From: Pinus tabuliformis
Lineage: Eukaryota > Streptophyta > Pinopsida > Pinales > Pinaceae
NCBI GenBank assembly: GCA_031772625.1
Contig: CM062808.1
Coordinates: forward strand, 474,173,655-474,237,654
Length of the DNA: 64,000 bases
Direction of reading: 5' to 3'
Shown here: one piece after another, positions 10,862 through 21,510 of the stretch
Layout: each line of letters starts with the position of its first letter
Position numbering within the stretch: position 1 is the first letter of the stretch
The notes under the pieces: model-generated
Seen by the model: only the letters and a program-made list of their open reading frames with translations
Told to the model about the DNA's origin: nothing
Database searches by the model: none
Program-made: the position numbers and the translations under genes

Positions 10862-12841
10862 ATGTCCCCAACGAGGTCGGGATATAAGGAGTTAGGGCTT
10901 GAACTGGTCGAACCTTTGCAAGACCAGCCTCGAAAATCCCGACGGCCTCCCATGGCGGATGAGAAGAAAGACGAGGGGGCAGGAGATCCTATCAAAATCT
11001 TGCTCGAAGAAGCGCTTGAGTGGCAAAGGAATGCGATGATGGATAGCTTTGCGCAGATCCTTCAGCGGCTACCCAGAGGCGACGCATCGGCTTCCAACAG
11101 CGACTCTGGAAACGCCACACCATTTAAGGTACAAGTTAATTTTGAAATCCCCATCTTCGAGGGACAAATAGACGCAGATGCCGTAGATAAATGGTTAAAT
11201 CTGCTAGATGGGTATTTTTCTGTTCATGAATTTTCAAGTCGGGAAAAGATTGTTTTTGCTCTTCTCAAAGCAGCCCCCCACGTCAAGGACTGGTGGGAAA
11301 CCTACTGTGAGCAGAAGGATGAAAGTACAGGCTCACTATTTTCAGCCACACACACTTGGAATGACTTCCGGGATGCCATCGAGGAGCAGTACTACCCTGT
11401 CGGAAGCTATGAGGACAAATACATCAAATGGACCACACTGCGGCCGGGACGAGACCAAGATGTGCCAGAGTCCACAAACATTTTTCATACCCTTCGCACA
11501 CAGTTGGGTATCAAAGATTATAAGCTGCATCTGGTACTCAAATACCGTGGCTGCCTGCACAGATACATCCAGGAAGAGATGGGGTTCTTAAACATCTCCT
11601 CACTCTGCACAACATACCGATACGCTGTCAAAATCGAGCAAAAGTTCAAACAGAAGAAGCGAGACTTTGGATCTACAAATCCAAAGCCCAAAGGACAAAG
11701 CCAAGGCGGGGTGACCCAAGACAACCCGTCGAAGCCGCAAGAAAAGAACAACACCACAAAGCCGAAGAAGGACACAGGAAAGTGGTGTGAGTTCCACAAG
11801 AGTCCCACTCATAACACAAGTGAGTGTCGGACCAAGAAATCGCTGGTGGCCGAGTTGAAGGCTTCTGAATCAGATGCATGTTCCGATCCTGAGACAGAAC
11901 CCAACAAGGGGAATGGCAAAGGGAAGCAGATCATTGATGCGGATCCCAACGCCACTGTTGCCACTGCCAAGATCCAGAAAGATGAGCCCGAAAATCCAGA
12001 GGAAGGGGAGCGTCTTTTCCACTCACAGATGTGGGTGAAGGGTTCGCCGCTACAATTCATTGTCGACATTGGCAGCCAAAAGAACCTCGTTTCAGCAGAG
12101 GTCGTGAAGCGGTTGGGCCTACCGACTACACCACACCCACAGCCATACAGTATCGGGTGGCTTCACGAAGGACGAGATCTAAAAGTTCGCCAGCAGTGCC
12201 GCCTTCCGTACAGCATCAAGCCCTTCACAGATGAGGATACCGGAGGTAGCCCCACCTACCGCCACATCTTTGATCACTACCAAAAAAAGGCAGCAAGCTC
12301 ATATCACAGACCAGGAAATTCATCTGTCTGGTTCACTCCCAAAGTAAGGGAAGATCGTTGCTACATCCATGACCCCTGCAAAGGGTTCCTCCAAGCAGCA
12401 GCTGAAAAGGGATATGGTCATGAAAAAACACAGGAACAACTTCTCCTCACCCACATGGGTACCACACAAGTTTTAGGTGGGCAACAAAGTCTGGTTGCAT
12501 CGACAGAAAGAACGCCTTACCAGAACCCATCAGAAGCTCAGATCACTCCGACATGGTCATTACAGCAATACCAAGGCTATGGGGAACAATGCTTTGGAGC
12601 ACATCATTCCTTCATTCCTTCACCTGCACCAAATGTTCAATGTGGACCATCGTCGATCATGCTTCCCACCATCACTGGACACATTAAAGATTGCAGGACA
12701 AGTTCAGCAGATGGAGGAACTCAACGCAATGGGGACCATTGCTTCCTAAGGGGGAGGAATGATCCAGGTGGATGTTGGTGGCCACCCACCAACCCATTTG
12801 GACCCCCACAACTGTCTCTTTCAGTCTTTTCAGCTTCCTAA
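10862..12841 (+). CDS. gag-protease ORF reading into pol remnant and 3' LTR
   Basis: A 659-codon ORF begins at ATG 10862 (an alternative is ATG 10952, reading MADEKKDEG). Residues about 85-260 are a retrotransposon gag domain (VNFEIPIFEGQIDADAVDKW, then a W-rich central part). A zinc-knuckle-like CEFHKSPTHNTSEC follows near residues 302-315. A retropepsin-like segment follows at about residues 385-455 with FIVDIGSQKNLVSAE: the usual DSG is DIG here, so this copy's protease is probably dead; the related copy at 46645-47768 keeps DSG. After PFTDE (about 12235) roughly 70 codons of the protease-RT linker are missing compared with that copy, and the frame then runs out of register through a short linker and the integrase C-terminus, ending inside the 3' LTR. 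The last 200 residues are therefore not a real domain. Gag would form virus-like particles in the cytoplasm. Confidence 0.75.
   Translation: MSPTRSGYKELGLELVEPLQDQPRKSRRPPMADEKKDEGAGDPIKILLEEALEWQRNAMMDSFAQILQRLPRGDASASNSDSGNATPFKVQVNFEIPIFEGQIDADAVDKWLNLLDGYFSVHEFSSREKIVFALLKAAPHVKDWWETYCEQKDESTGSLFSATHTWNDFRDAIEEQYYPVGSYEDKYIKWTTLRPGRDQDVPESTNIFHTLRTQLGIKDYKLHLVLKYRGCLHRYIQEEMGFLNISSLCTTYRYAVKIEQKFKQKKRDFGSTNPKPKGQSQGGVTQDNPSKPQEKNNTTKPKKDTGKWCEFHKSPTHNTSECRTKKSLVAELKASESDACSDPETEPNKGNGKGKQIIDADPNATVATAKIQKDEPENPEEGERLFHSQMWVKGSPLQFIVDIGSQKNLVSAEVVKRLGLPTTPHPQPYSIGWLHEGRDLKVRQQCRLPYSIKPFTDEDTGGSPTYRHIFDHYQKKAASSYHRPGNSSVWFTPKVREDRCYIHDPCKGFLQAAAEKGYGHEKTQEQLLLTHMGTTQVLGGQQSLVASTERTPYQNPSEAQITPTWSLQQYQGYGEQCFGAHHSFIPSPAPNVQCGPSSIMLPTITGHIKDCRTSSADGGTQRNGDHCFLRGRNDPGGCWWPPTNPFGPPQLSLSVFSAS
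12470..12749 (+). pseudogene. integrase C-terminal remnant
   Basis: In a frame different from gag, GNKVWLHRQKERL at 12477 onward, then LRHG and NALEHIIPSFLHLHQMFNVDH, is the C-terminal DNA-binding part of a gypsy integrase, ending in a TAA at 12747-12749 just before the polypurine tract. The join to the RT N-terminal linker is near 12450-12470. This shows that a full pol was once present and lost its core by internal deletion. Confidence 0.75.
12746..12759 (+). promoter_or_regulatory. polypurine tract of gag-protease element
   Basis: CTAAGGGGGAGGAA abuts the 3' LTR start at 12760. The related minus-strand element keeps the same tract (CCTAAGGGGGGAGGAA on the minus strand at 40518-40533). Confidence 0.9.
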
Positions 12842-13413
12842 ATTGTAGCACAGTTTACTATTTTTAGCAGTTTTTTCGGGTCCTGGACTTCCGGAGCCGT
12901 TTTGAGGCCTTAAACGACGTTTTTTTGGGATTCTGGGACAACATGGGTCCATGGACCCATGTTGCCTCCCAAAGTGGTAGTACTCGGATAGATCTTTCTA
13001 ACGAGCTATCGTACGCGTCAAACGGAGATCGTATGCCAAAGTTACGACCCCGGGAAATTGATGTACCAATTTACCCAAACGGGGCCCACAATTTGGCATT
13101 TCATCTTCTAGGGTTAGGTTTCGGGATGTGAAGGGTTTTTCATTGTTTCTCAACAATAAATAGGCCTTCGAGCCTCATTGTAACACAGTTTTTGGAACAG
13201 TTCAGAGGCATGTAGCCGCCACATCTCTTCTCGGAGATAAGCTACCATCGCCCTAGCTGGTTTCTTCCCATTTCGGTTTGTAAGCATATTTCAGTATTTT
13301 ACAGTAATGAAATGAAGTATTATTTCCGCTGCATCTCAGTATTTATGGTTATCTCATCTCTGTATTTATGGTTATCTCTGTAATCTATTGCGTTCCTGCT
13401 TAAATCCGGATCA
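12760..13413 (+). repeat. 3' LTR of gag-protease element
   Basis: A 654-bp LTR, nearly identical to 10167-10820. It contains a perfect 26-bp palindrome at 12939-12964 that is broken in the 5' copy. Confidence 0.93.
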
Positions 13414-16400
13414 ATAATGCTTCCACATCCTCATCCTTTCTTGAGAGTGCATCTGCCACCACATTTTGCTTCCCTTTTTTGTAGATGATTTCAAAGTCAT
13501 AACCCAACATCTTTGTGACCCACTTTTGTTGCTCTTAAGAGGATAATCTTTGTTCTAAAAAGTATTTAAGGCTATCAGGATCTGTTTTTACCTTGAAGTG
13601 TCTTCCCATTAGGTAGGGTCGCCATTTCTTAAGTGCATGGAGTATTGCCAACATTTCCTTCTCATAAATAGCTTTGCTTAAAAACTTTCCCTTGATTGGA
13701 CGACTTTCAAAAGCAATGGGTCTTTCATCTTGCATTAGAACAACACCAATTCCATTTCTTGAAGCATCACATTCCACAATAAATGTTTTTGTGAAGTTCG
13801 GTGTAGCTATGACCGGTGCTTGGCACATTGCCTCTTTAAGATGTTCAAAGGCCTTTGTTGCTTTCGGAGTCCATGAAAATGCATCTTTCTTCAATAATGT
13901 TGTTAGAGGTGCTGCTATTCTCCCATAATTATTAACAAACTTGCGATAATACCCTGTCAACCCAAGAAATCCTCGTAGATGCTTTATGGATGTGGGGATT
14001 TTCCATTCCTTAATGGCTTTAATTTTGCTAGGGTCTACCTTAACTCCTTCATGAGATACAATATGACCCAGATATTCCACCTCCTGGACTCCAAAGAAAC
14101 ATTTGGATCTTTTTGCATATAATTGTTTCTCCTCCAATAGTTGTAGCACCCTGTCAACATGTTCAACATGATCCTTCCAAGACTTGTTGTAGATTAGTAT
14201 ATCATCAAAAAATACTAACACAAATTTTCTAAGGAATGGTTTGAAAATTGAATTCATCAAACCTTGAAATGTTGAAGGTGCATTGGTAAGGCCAAAAGGC
14301 ATGACCAAAAATTCATAATGACCCTCATGAGTTCTAAATGCTGTTTTCGGAATGTCTTCAGTCTTCATTCTGATTTGATGATATCCTGAACGAAGATCCA
14401 ACTTGGTGAAGTAAATTGATCCATGCAATTCATCCAGTAATTCATCAATGACAGGAATGGGGAACTTATCTTTAATAGTGAGCTTGTTGAGCTCCCTATA
14501 ATCTGGACACATGCGCCATGATCCATCCTTCTTGTGCACCAATACTACTGGAGCAGAGAAAGAACTTTGACTCGGTTGAATTATACCAGCCTCTAGCATT
14601 TCTGCAACCATACGTTCAATTTCACTCTTTTGGACATAGGGATATCTGTATGACCTGATGTTTGGAGGAACACTTCCTGGAATCAGATGAATAGCATGAT
14701 CATGATCACGCATAGGTGGGAGACCTTTGGGAGTCTCAAATACCTTGGAATGATTGTCCAAGACTTTTTGGAGATCTGGAGAAATAGATGATTCCGATGT
14801 GGAAACATCTAGCGAACATAATTGTGCAATTACACCTCTTTTCTCCTTTTTTAGAAGCTTTGTCATACCATTAGAGCTGATTATCTTTCCTAGTTTCCCT
14901 ACAATACCCCTTAATTCAACTTCCTTTCCTTCCGTAGAAAATTTGATGAAAAGTTCTTGAAAATTAAAAGCTATTGTACCCAAGGATTGTAGCCATTGGA
15001 CTCCTAGTACAACATCAGCACCTCCCATTGGAATGGAAAGCATTGGGCTAGTCAATACATATTCTCCCATGGATAGCTTGATATTATGGCACTTTCCAGA
15101 GAAATTTATTGTTCCTCCATTTGCAATCATCACTTGACACTTTGGTGCTGGATATAGGAAGCAATTCAATTCTTTTGCTACCTTACAATGAATAAAATTG
15201 TGGGTGCTTCTTGAATCAATCAACACTATTACCTTTTTCTTCTTGATTTGTCCTTCTATCTTGATGGTTTGAGGAGTGGTAATTCCCGCCAATGCATTAC
15301 AAGATATGGTTGGATTTATTTGTTCTTCATCTAGGCTTTGTTTCTGGAGTATATCCTCTTCTTTTGACCTTTCTTGCTCCTTTTCTTCTTCCTCTTCACA
15401 ATCTATGTAGAATAATTTCTTCTCAGCACACTTATGACCTTTAGTGTATTTGCTATCACAACTGTAACAAAGCCCTTTTGCTCTTTTTTCTTCCAATTGT
15501 TGTGGTGTCAACCTTATAGGTTGTGGAAGACTAGGGGCAACAACACTTCCATCTTTATAGTTGTGAGTGGTATGCTTCCTGGTTGCCATAATTTTGCTTT
15601 CCATTTTTCTTGCTAACCTGAATGCCTTCTCTAATGAATCAGGTTCCCAAAGGCGAACATCATGTTGGATATTATCCTTTAAAGACCCTATGAACACATC
15701 AATCCTATGCTCCTCTGGAATATCTTTTACCCTTATGTTCAATTTTTGGAACTCCTCAATGTGCTCCATTATTGAACCCTTTTGTTTGAGACTTATCAAT
15801 TGGCTAAAAAATGTGTTGCTTTTTGTATCCTCATAATGTGCTATCAATTCTTCCGTAAAAATTGCCCAAGTGATAAATTGTTTACGAGAGCAAAGCCATT
15901 GATACCATACAAATTGATTTGGTTCCAAATATAAAGTTGCCATACATACCTTTTGTGTGTTTTTCACATTATTGAGATCGAAGAATTGCTCCATCTGTAA
16001 TATCAATGTGGTGGGATCCTTGCCATCAAACTTCCTCATATCGATTTTTGGAATATGGTGAGTCTTCGATCCAACATTAGAGTCTATGGAATCATGATTA
16101 ACATTTCTTTTGTTCTCATCATGAGTTTCCTTTAGTACCCTTTCACCCTTAGTGACCATTTCTTGTAGCAACTTATTCATATTTATCTTCAATTATTCCA
16201 TCTTATCATCCATGCCATCAATTTTAGCTTCTACGCCTTTCTTTAAACAATCCATATTAGATTCTACACCTTTCTTTAAACCATCCATCTTAGATTCTAT
16301 TGCTTTTTGTGAAAGTGACACTTGTTGCACTTGTTCTTGTAATTTTGGTATATCATATAGCATTTCTTCTTCTTCTTCATGAGTCATGCTAGAGCTTTCA

Positions 16401-17106
16401 GGTTCCTTACTAGGTGTTTGCATTTTCTTTCCTTGGGGCATCAGTTACCGATAATAATGCTCTATTATGCCCTTTGAATTCCTTCAAAATAAATTTTCAA
16501 ACCAAGCTTAAGCAAAAATTTAAGAAAATCTACACACCTTTTTTCACTTTGTAGGAGCTCGATATTGCCTCTGATGTATCTCTGTACTTTCCGATCATCT
16601 AGTTCTGAGTTTGTGGCCTGAAGTAGCTCTTTGTGTCCTCTTTCCAATGCCACAAGTCTGACCTGAATTGGATTCTCCAAGGAAGGGTTATGCGGAATCT
16701 CCCACAGTGACTTGATTATAGACTAGTTCAGTAGAGCGAACTTGTACGACGTGCCACGAGTCACTGTTTCGACCTTTGGATCTTAAAAATGCATACAAGA
16801 AACTAAAGTCCGTCCTCTTTCTATACCTTCTTACGAAATGTCAATCCAATCCCCAGAGATAAAGTTATGACGATTTTTCCTAGGTCACCTTTTTGGAATG
16901 TAATTCAGGAGTCTGCAAAAATACCAACTTCCTCAGATCATATCTCCCCAAATATAGCGCAAAAAGCTCTGAAATTCGGATTTGAGGTTTAGCGCAATTT
17001 CTTCTCAAATGGGTTTTTTTTACAAATTCTGAAACATCGTAGAAACAAATTTATAGCGAAAATTCCACGATGACCTGTTTGGAGCAGCAAAACCCTAGAA
17101 TCCAAA

Positions 17107-17118
17107 GCTCTGATACCA
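17107..17118 (-). promoter_or_regulatory. chromovirus primer binding site, tRNA-iMet
   Basis: On the minus strand, TGGTATCAGAGC is an exact match to the plant initiator tRNA-Met complement, two bases inside the 5' LTR. Confidence 0.92.
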
Positions 17119-17120
17119 AA

Positions 17121-17453
17121 TGTTATGGAACAAGCTCAAGAAAAGATAGAAAAGATATATCAACGACTTAGAATTCAGCCTCTTCGAGGGGGCAACCTCC
17201 TTTACATTACATAAATGAACAATTCTTCGATGATTCAAATGAAAAAACCTCCTTTCTATATATAGGAGTCTAAGGAGTCACAATATAATCGAGCCAGCCT
17301 AACAATAATAATATAAAGCCACAAAAATAACAATAGAGGGATTCTATGGGGCACAGTAATAACAATATGGGGGCAATACGGGCAAAAAAATATTAATAAG
17401 GGGTATAACTACAATAGTAATGGGGTAATCACTAGTATTATAGGGACCCAACA
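17121..17453 (-). repeat. 5' LTR of chromovirus
   Basis: A 333-bp LTR with the same ends as 8343-8675. The primer site on its internal side makes it the 5' copy. Confidence 0.93.
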
Positions 17454-17841
17454 ATGGCATTCATTTCATGGTTTTTCATCTCTCTTTCTGCAAAAGTAGG
17501 ATTGGTTGGTTAGGTAGGGTTTGCTAGGTTTACTTTACATTTCAGTCTTCTTTTCCTTTCTACAAGTAGAGTAGCCTCTGTAGAGTAATCTTTCCTTTCT
17601 TTCATCACATATAGAGCTTCTTCTGGAATCCATAGAAGTTGGCTTGAGCTCCTACTGATCTTGTGCTAGCTGACTAAGTGACAGCCTGCAGTAAGAAGTA
17701 GTACTTGTGCATGCAGCACCATCGCTTCCAAGTTTGTTACAAACTACCGGGTTGATAAAATTAAAGTAGAAAGCCCAAGAGTTGCAACATTATTGCTGCA
17801 ATACTAGTTCTCACCACATTGACCAAATTGAATATGTCGAG
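17454..17841. other. spacer, continuation of the chromovirus target sequence
   Basis: There is no gene. Before the chromovirus inserted this was joined to sequence ending at 8342, so it may be the tail of the LTR that starts at 6611. A stretch GCACCATCGCTTCC near 17717 faintly resembles a decayed tRNA-Asp primer site but is too weak to call. Confidence 0.35.
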
Positions 17842-19536
17842 ATGGAAGATCTACACCCGAGTAAAATGGGAAAAACCTAGGAGATAGAGGAAGAAGAAAT
17901 TGGGACCAGGTTGGTAGAGAAATGACTAGATCAACTAGGATTCCAGGTGACCTTGGAAGGCCCATTATAGACTACTGCTTCATCCTCCTTAGAGGTAGCT
18001 ATTTTAAGTTCCAAAGGAAATGCAACTGTTACTGAGACAAGCTAGCATATTGGAAAGGCCATTGAAGGAATAAACAAGAAGGGAAGGGAAGAAATGCAAC
18101 AACAAATGGCATCTCACTCAGTCCCTTATCACAACAGACTCGTGGCTTCCATGGACTTAGAGAGAAATCAAATGAAGTTCTCCCTGCAACACCCACTAGC
18201 ACAGTCATTACCTTCGGGCTCTCAGTTCAAGGCCCTAGACGTTTCATTAGACTTGAACAATGTCCCTCTGCTGGATAAGATTAACTTCCACAGGAAAATG
18301 GGGGAAATGTTGTATAGTGAGCTCAATAGAAATCCAATGACCATCAACAAGGTTGAGAAGCTATTAGAGAAGGTTGCAACAAGGTTGAAATAGGAGAGAG
18401 TTAACTACAGAGATCTACACACACAGAATGAGAGATTCAAAGAGTTGATTATGAAGTTGGGGGTAAATCTAGAAGACAAAGTTGCATTTGAATCCCTCCT
18501 CCAAAGTTCACAAGCAGAAATACAGGAGTTAAGGCACAAACTGAAGATGTTAGGTAGTGAACATGTGCAATCTAAGGAACTTGCACATGTGGAAGAAGAG
18601 AAAGAAATCCTGGCCAAAGAACTAATAGAAAGAAACAATGAGATAGTAGCCCTCAAGAAGCAAGCAGTGGAACTTTAGCAGAGGATAGACATGCACATTG
18701 TGCAGTGCTTGTGCCTGAAAATCCCCAAAATCCCACAGAGCAGCTCACCAAGACCCTCACCAAACTCCAACTTTTGGAAGGGGAGCTTAAGAAAGTGCAA
18801 AAGCATTTGGACACTTCCCAGATAAACCTAGCACAAAAATAAAAATAGCTTATGACAACCATGACCAACGCAAACCTAATTGGTAAGAACCTACAGGCAG
18901 AAAACCAGGATATTGCTAAGCTGAAAGGAAACATGTCTCTCCTGCATGCCAAGAAAATTTTCTGGGATGAAATCATAGAAGAAATGAAAAGAAACTGGAG
19001 TACATAACTCAGATGGATGAACAAATTATTTTGATCAAGAATTATGATTTTTCATCCTAGCTGCCAAAGATGATGGGGAAAATAACTCCCAGATTGCCAA
19101 GAATTTCTTTCGATTTGTGAATGAAAGGCCACTCAATGAGTTGATGCCAATTGATGTAGTAGATAGAGTGATTGTTATCATGGAGATATCTAAAGTTGTC
19201 CAGAAGGAGGAAAAATTCAAAGCTGAGGAATGCCTAGGGGTGGTGCAAAAAGATGTGGATTATTTCCATGTTGATTTTGATGAAAGAGTCAAGGTGGGGT
19301 TGCCTAGCTACTAGGATCTTGTGGGAATGAAAATCCCATGGCTAAAATATAACCAGATGTTAGTGGAGGCCAAGAGCAAGGCATATTGCTATCATGAGAA
19401 GACTTCCATCCTTAAAGGTAAAAAAATGGTTAACTATCTCATAAAGGAATTCCAATTGCTAGGGTTGGTAAATACCTTGTTCTACCCTAGGTTGGACTAT
19501 ACAGGGGTCATGAATCTCAAGATCGCATATCAATGA
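17842..19536 (+). pseudogene. coiled-coil accessory ORF remnant, function unknown
   Basis: A single reading frame of about 560 codons can be followed from ATG 17842 (MEDLHPSKMGK) to 19536, with in-frame stops including 18391-18393 and 18676-18678 and a short out-of-frame region between about 18680 and 19040. The open parts are 18094-18393, 18445-18678, 19117-19314 and 19321-19536. The middle part (18445-18678) is a clear coiled coil (LQSSQAEIQELRHKLKML). The last part reads PLNELMPIDVVDR and WLKYNQMLVEAKSKAYCYHE. No zinc knuckle, protease or polymerase motif is present. It has the same general design (globular part, coiled coil, globular part) as the 4142-6600 ORF and sits before an LTR-like segment, so I infer a retrotransposon accessory ORF. 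I do not recognise the family. Confidence 0.5.
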
Positions 19537-19539
19537 TTA

Positions 19540-20552
19540 TTTCATGCTCCTCGACCAGCTCCAACACTATGGCAAAGGTGTGAGCAATTTTTCAATCCTC
19601 ATGCTCTTCTGATCATCAACCCAATGACACTTCCCCCAGAACCTGGTTATCATGACTAAGGATATTGTTGATCGTGTCAATCATGACACTGTAATTTTCT
19701 GTTTTATGTAAATATTTTATTTCAAAAGAAACAATTTCAGTTAGTTAGAGTTCGGTGAGTACAACTATGCCACTGAGCACACTGGTATTTTGTTATAATG
19801 ATTCACTAACAAATCAAGAAATAATATTTTGTAATGGGTTCTCCCTTTGAGGCCCTATAAAAACAATTTAGGATATAGAACCAAAGGTTCAGAATTTTGG
19901 TTTTCCAAGAGAGAAGCTCTGCAGTTTTTCAATGAAATGTATCCTTTGTGGAATATTAATAAATGATTTTGGCGATTCTAGCTCATATAAATGTGTAGTA
20001 TGTATTTCTCCTTGTGTTTTTTCCATATTTTTTTCACTCTTCTTCTCAAATTACATGTAATAGCAGCTTCTGGATATGTTTTTCATAGAGTTATGGATTC
20101 ATCTAGGTCTAATGTTTATTAAATATGCCTATAACTAATATGAATTGTTATCCTTAAAATGTGTTCCATGTATCTTAGCACTTCATTTAAACCTACTTCT
20201 CATATGTTTCACGTTGAATTTCAATGAACAAGATTCTTAAGTTTAAGCCCTATGTGTTGGTTTTCTTTCCTCTTTATTTCTTCCATCTGATATACTACAA
20301 ATGACCTATAAAATTGCATATGTATATGATGTTGGCTACTAGAGCCATATATTAATGCTTCTGTGAGTTATATTTGGCATTCAATCTTATATTTCTCCTC
20401 TTAAGGAAGGTTTTGAATCAATTTCATCTCGAATATGATAAATATTGAGTGTAATATAAAATATCAACAGATCCTTGAAGCACTCATCAAGATGTCCTAG
20501 GAACTGGTCTCCTTTCAACCCAGAGGTTATCTCTAGGAGCTACAACATCTTC
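19540..20552 (+). repeat. LTR-like segment with TATA box
   Basis: This non-coding segment holds a promoter-like CCTATAAAAACA (TATA at about 19855) and a following AATAAATG (19969). It is followed by a decayed primer-site sequence at 20553. A small hairpin GTGTCA/TGACAC lies near 19675-19690. The left end is unclear and no second copy is in the window. Confidence 0.4.
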
Positions 20553-20570
20553 TGGCACCATTGTTAGGGA
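20553..20570 (+). promoter_or_regulatory. decayed primer binding site, tRNA-Asp type
   Basis: TGGCACCATTGTTAGGGA differs from the Athila/Tat tRNA-Asp site TGGCGCCGTTGCCGGGGA at five positions, all transitions (G to A or C to T), as expected for methylated cytosine decay. Confidence 0.5.
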
Positions 20571-20789
20571 CAAATCAGAAAAATTTTCCCTGGGTACGAC
20601 ATTCACACACCCTTTAGTAAGGTGAGAAATAAGGGGTGTGGGTTGTAGATCTCTCACCTGGGTGACTCCACTTTTTAATTTTTATTTTGTTTTGAGCATC
20701 CTGGCTTTCAAAAGGCCACACACTCGCTCTGACACTTTCCAACAGAGAACTCCTCCTGTGTTTGACCTTGAAAAGGTAAATGTGAATTA

Positions 20790-21510
20790 TTCCAATCACA
20801 AATGCATTATTTGGGACGCATTGTCTCAAAAGAGGGAGTAGTATTTAATCCATAGAAGGTTAAGGCCATCATGGAATGTCCAACCCATAAGAATGTGGCT
20901 AAATTTAGGTATTTCATGGGATTGGATAGCTATTACATGAGGTTCATTAAGAACTTCTCCAAGATTGGCCACCCAATTACTACATTGCAAAAGAAAGGGA
21001 AGAAGTTTGAATGGAAAAATAACTGTGTACCAAGCTTCGATCAACATAAGTAGTTGTTAATCAATGCAATAGTACTAAAAATAGTATACCCTGAGAAGGA
21101 TTTTTTTGTTTGCATAGACTCCCTACAAAGATGGGCTTGGTGGAGTCTTGATGCATGAAGGCCAAGTGATTTGTTATGAATCTTGAAAATTAAATGAGCA
21201 TGAGCAAAAATATGTAACTCGTGACTTGGAATTGGTTGTAATCATCCATGCATTGAAAATGTTGAGACACTACCTTTTGGTTAGAAAATTTACTCTAATT
21301 ATTGATCATGAAGAGCTAAAATATTTGTTTAATCAACCTAAATTAAATGTGAGGCAAGCTAGATGGTTGGCCACACTCAATGAGTTTGATTTCAAGATCA
21401 AATACATCAAAGGAAAAGAGAATAGAGTGACTTATGCACTAAAAAGGAGAGTGAAAATAAACCATATAGAAATCATAAGTTCTTATGAACTGGTCGTGAA
21501 GAAAGGATAA
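20790..21510 (+). pseudogene. Ty3/gypsy RT-RNase H fragment
   Basis: From about 20802 the frame reads MHYLGRIVSKEG, then FMGLDSYYMRFIKNFSKI and GKKFEW, which is the connection from RT to RNase H in gypsy elements. A second open part (21226-21510) holds LVVIIHALKMLRHYLL, IIDHEELKYLF and YIKGKENRVTYAL, the end of RNase H. In-frame stops and a frame change around 21055-21225 break it. The upstream RT palm and downstream integrase are absent. Wording is chromovirus-like and unlike the Athila-like copy at 1-2206. Confidence 0.85.

Larger units (their letters stand above)
10167..13413 (+). mobile_element. gag-protease-only Ty3/gypsy element (TR-GAG-like), nested in chromovirus pol
   Basis: This is a 3247-bp element with 654-bp LTRs (TGATCC...GGATCA). 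The 5-bp target duplication ATAAT at 10162-10166 and 13414-13418 is perfect. It carries a primer site, gag-protease ORF, a small integrase C-terminal remnant and a polypurine tract, but no reverse transcriptase, RNase H or integrase core. LTRs differ by about ten positions, so it is younger than its chromovirus host. It lies between the RNase H and integrase coding parts of that host. It would depend on another element for replication. Confidence 0.94.
8705..16441 (-). pseudogene. chromovirus gag-pol with C-terminal chromodomain, five stops and an insertion
   Basis: One frame runs from ATG 16441 to stop 8705-8707 once the nested 3252 bp (element plus one target copy) is ignored. In order: an N-terminal coiled-coil region, gag ([20 protein letters not shown]), a zinc knuckle [14 protein letters not shown] (about 15430-15472), protease with DSRSTHNF instead of the usual DSG (about 15206-15230), RT with FFDDIL (about 14195-14215), RNase H (CDASRNG, about 13764), integrase with HHCC finger (about 9850-9960), catalytic D (MDFITG, about 9736), D (SDRDP, about 9551) and E (DGQTEI, about 9450), and a chromodomain (EYLIKWKNL...STWED, 8705-8821), which directs integration to modified histones in this lineage. 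In-frame stops are TAA 16193-16195, TAA 13535-13537, TAA 9248-9250, TAA 9068-9070 and TAG 8822-8824. No frameshift was seen. Inactive. Confidence 0.93.
8343..17453 (-). mobile_element. complete chromovirus (Ty3/gypsy), with nested insertion
   Basis: Two 333-bp LTRs (TGTTATGG...CCCAACA) bound a minus-strand element with tRNA-iMet primer site, one gag-pol frame ending in a chromodomain, and a polypurine tract. Flanks are ATGGT (8338-8342) and ATGGC (17454-17458), a 5-bp target duplication with one change. I count about 14 differences between the LTRs (about 4 %), so the insertion is moderately old. The element is interrupted by a 3247-bp gag-protease retrotransposon (10167-13413). Without it the element would be about 5.9 kb, normal for plant chromoviruses. 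Confidence 0.92.
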
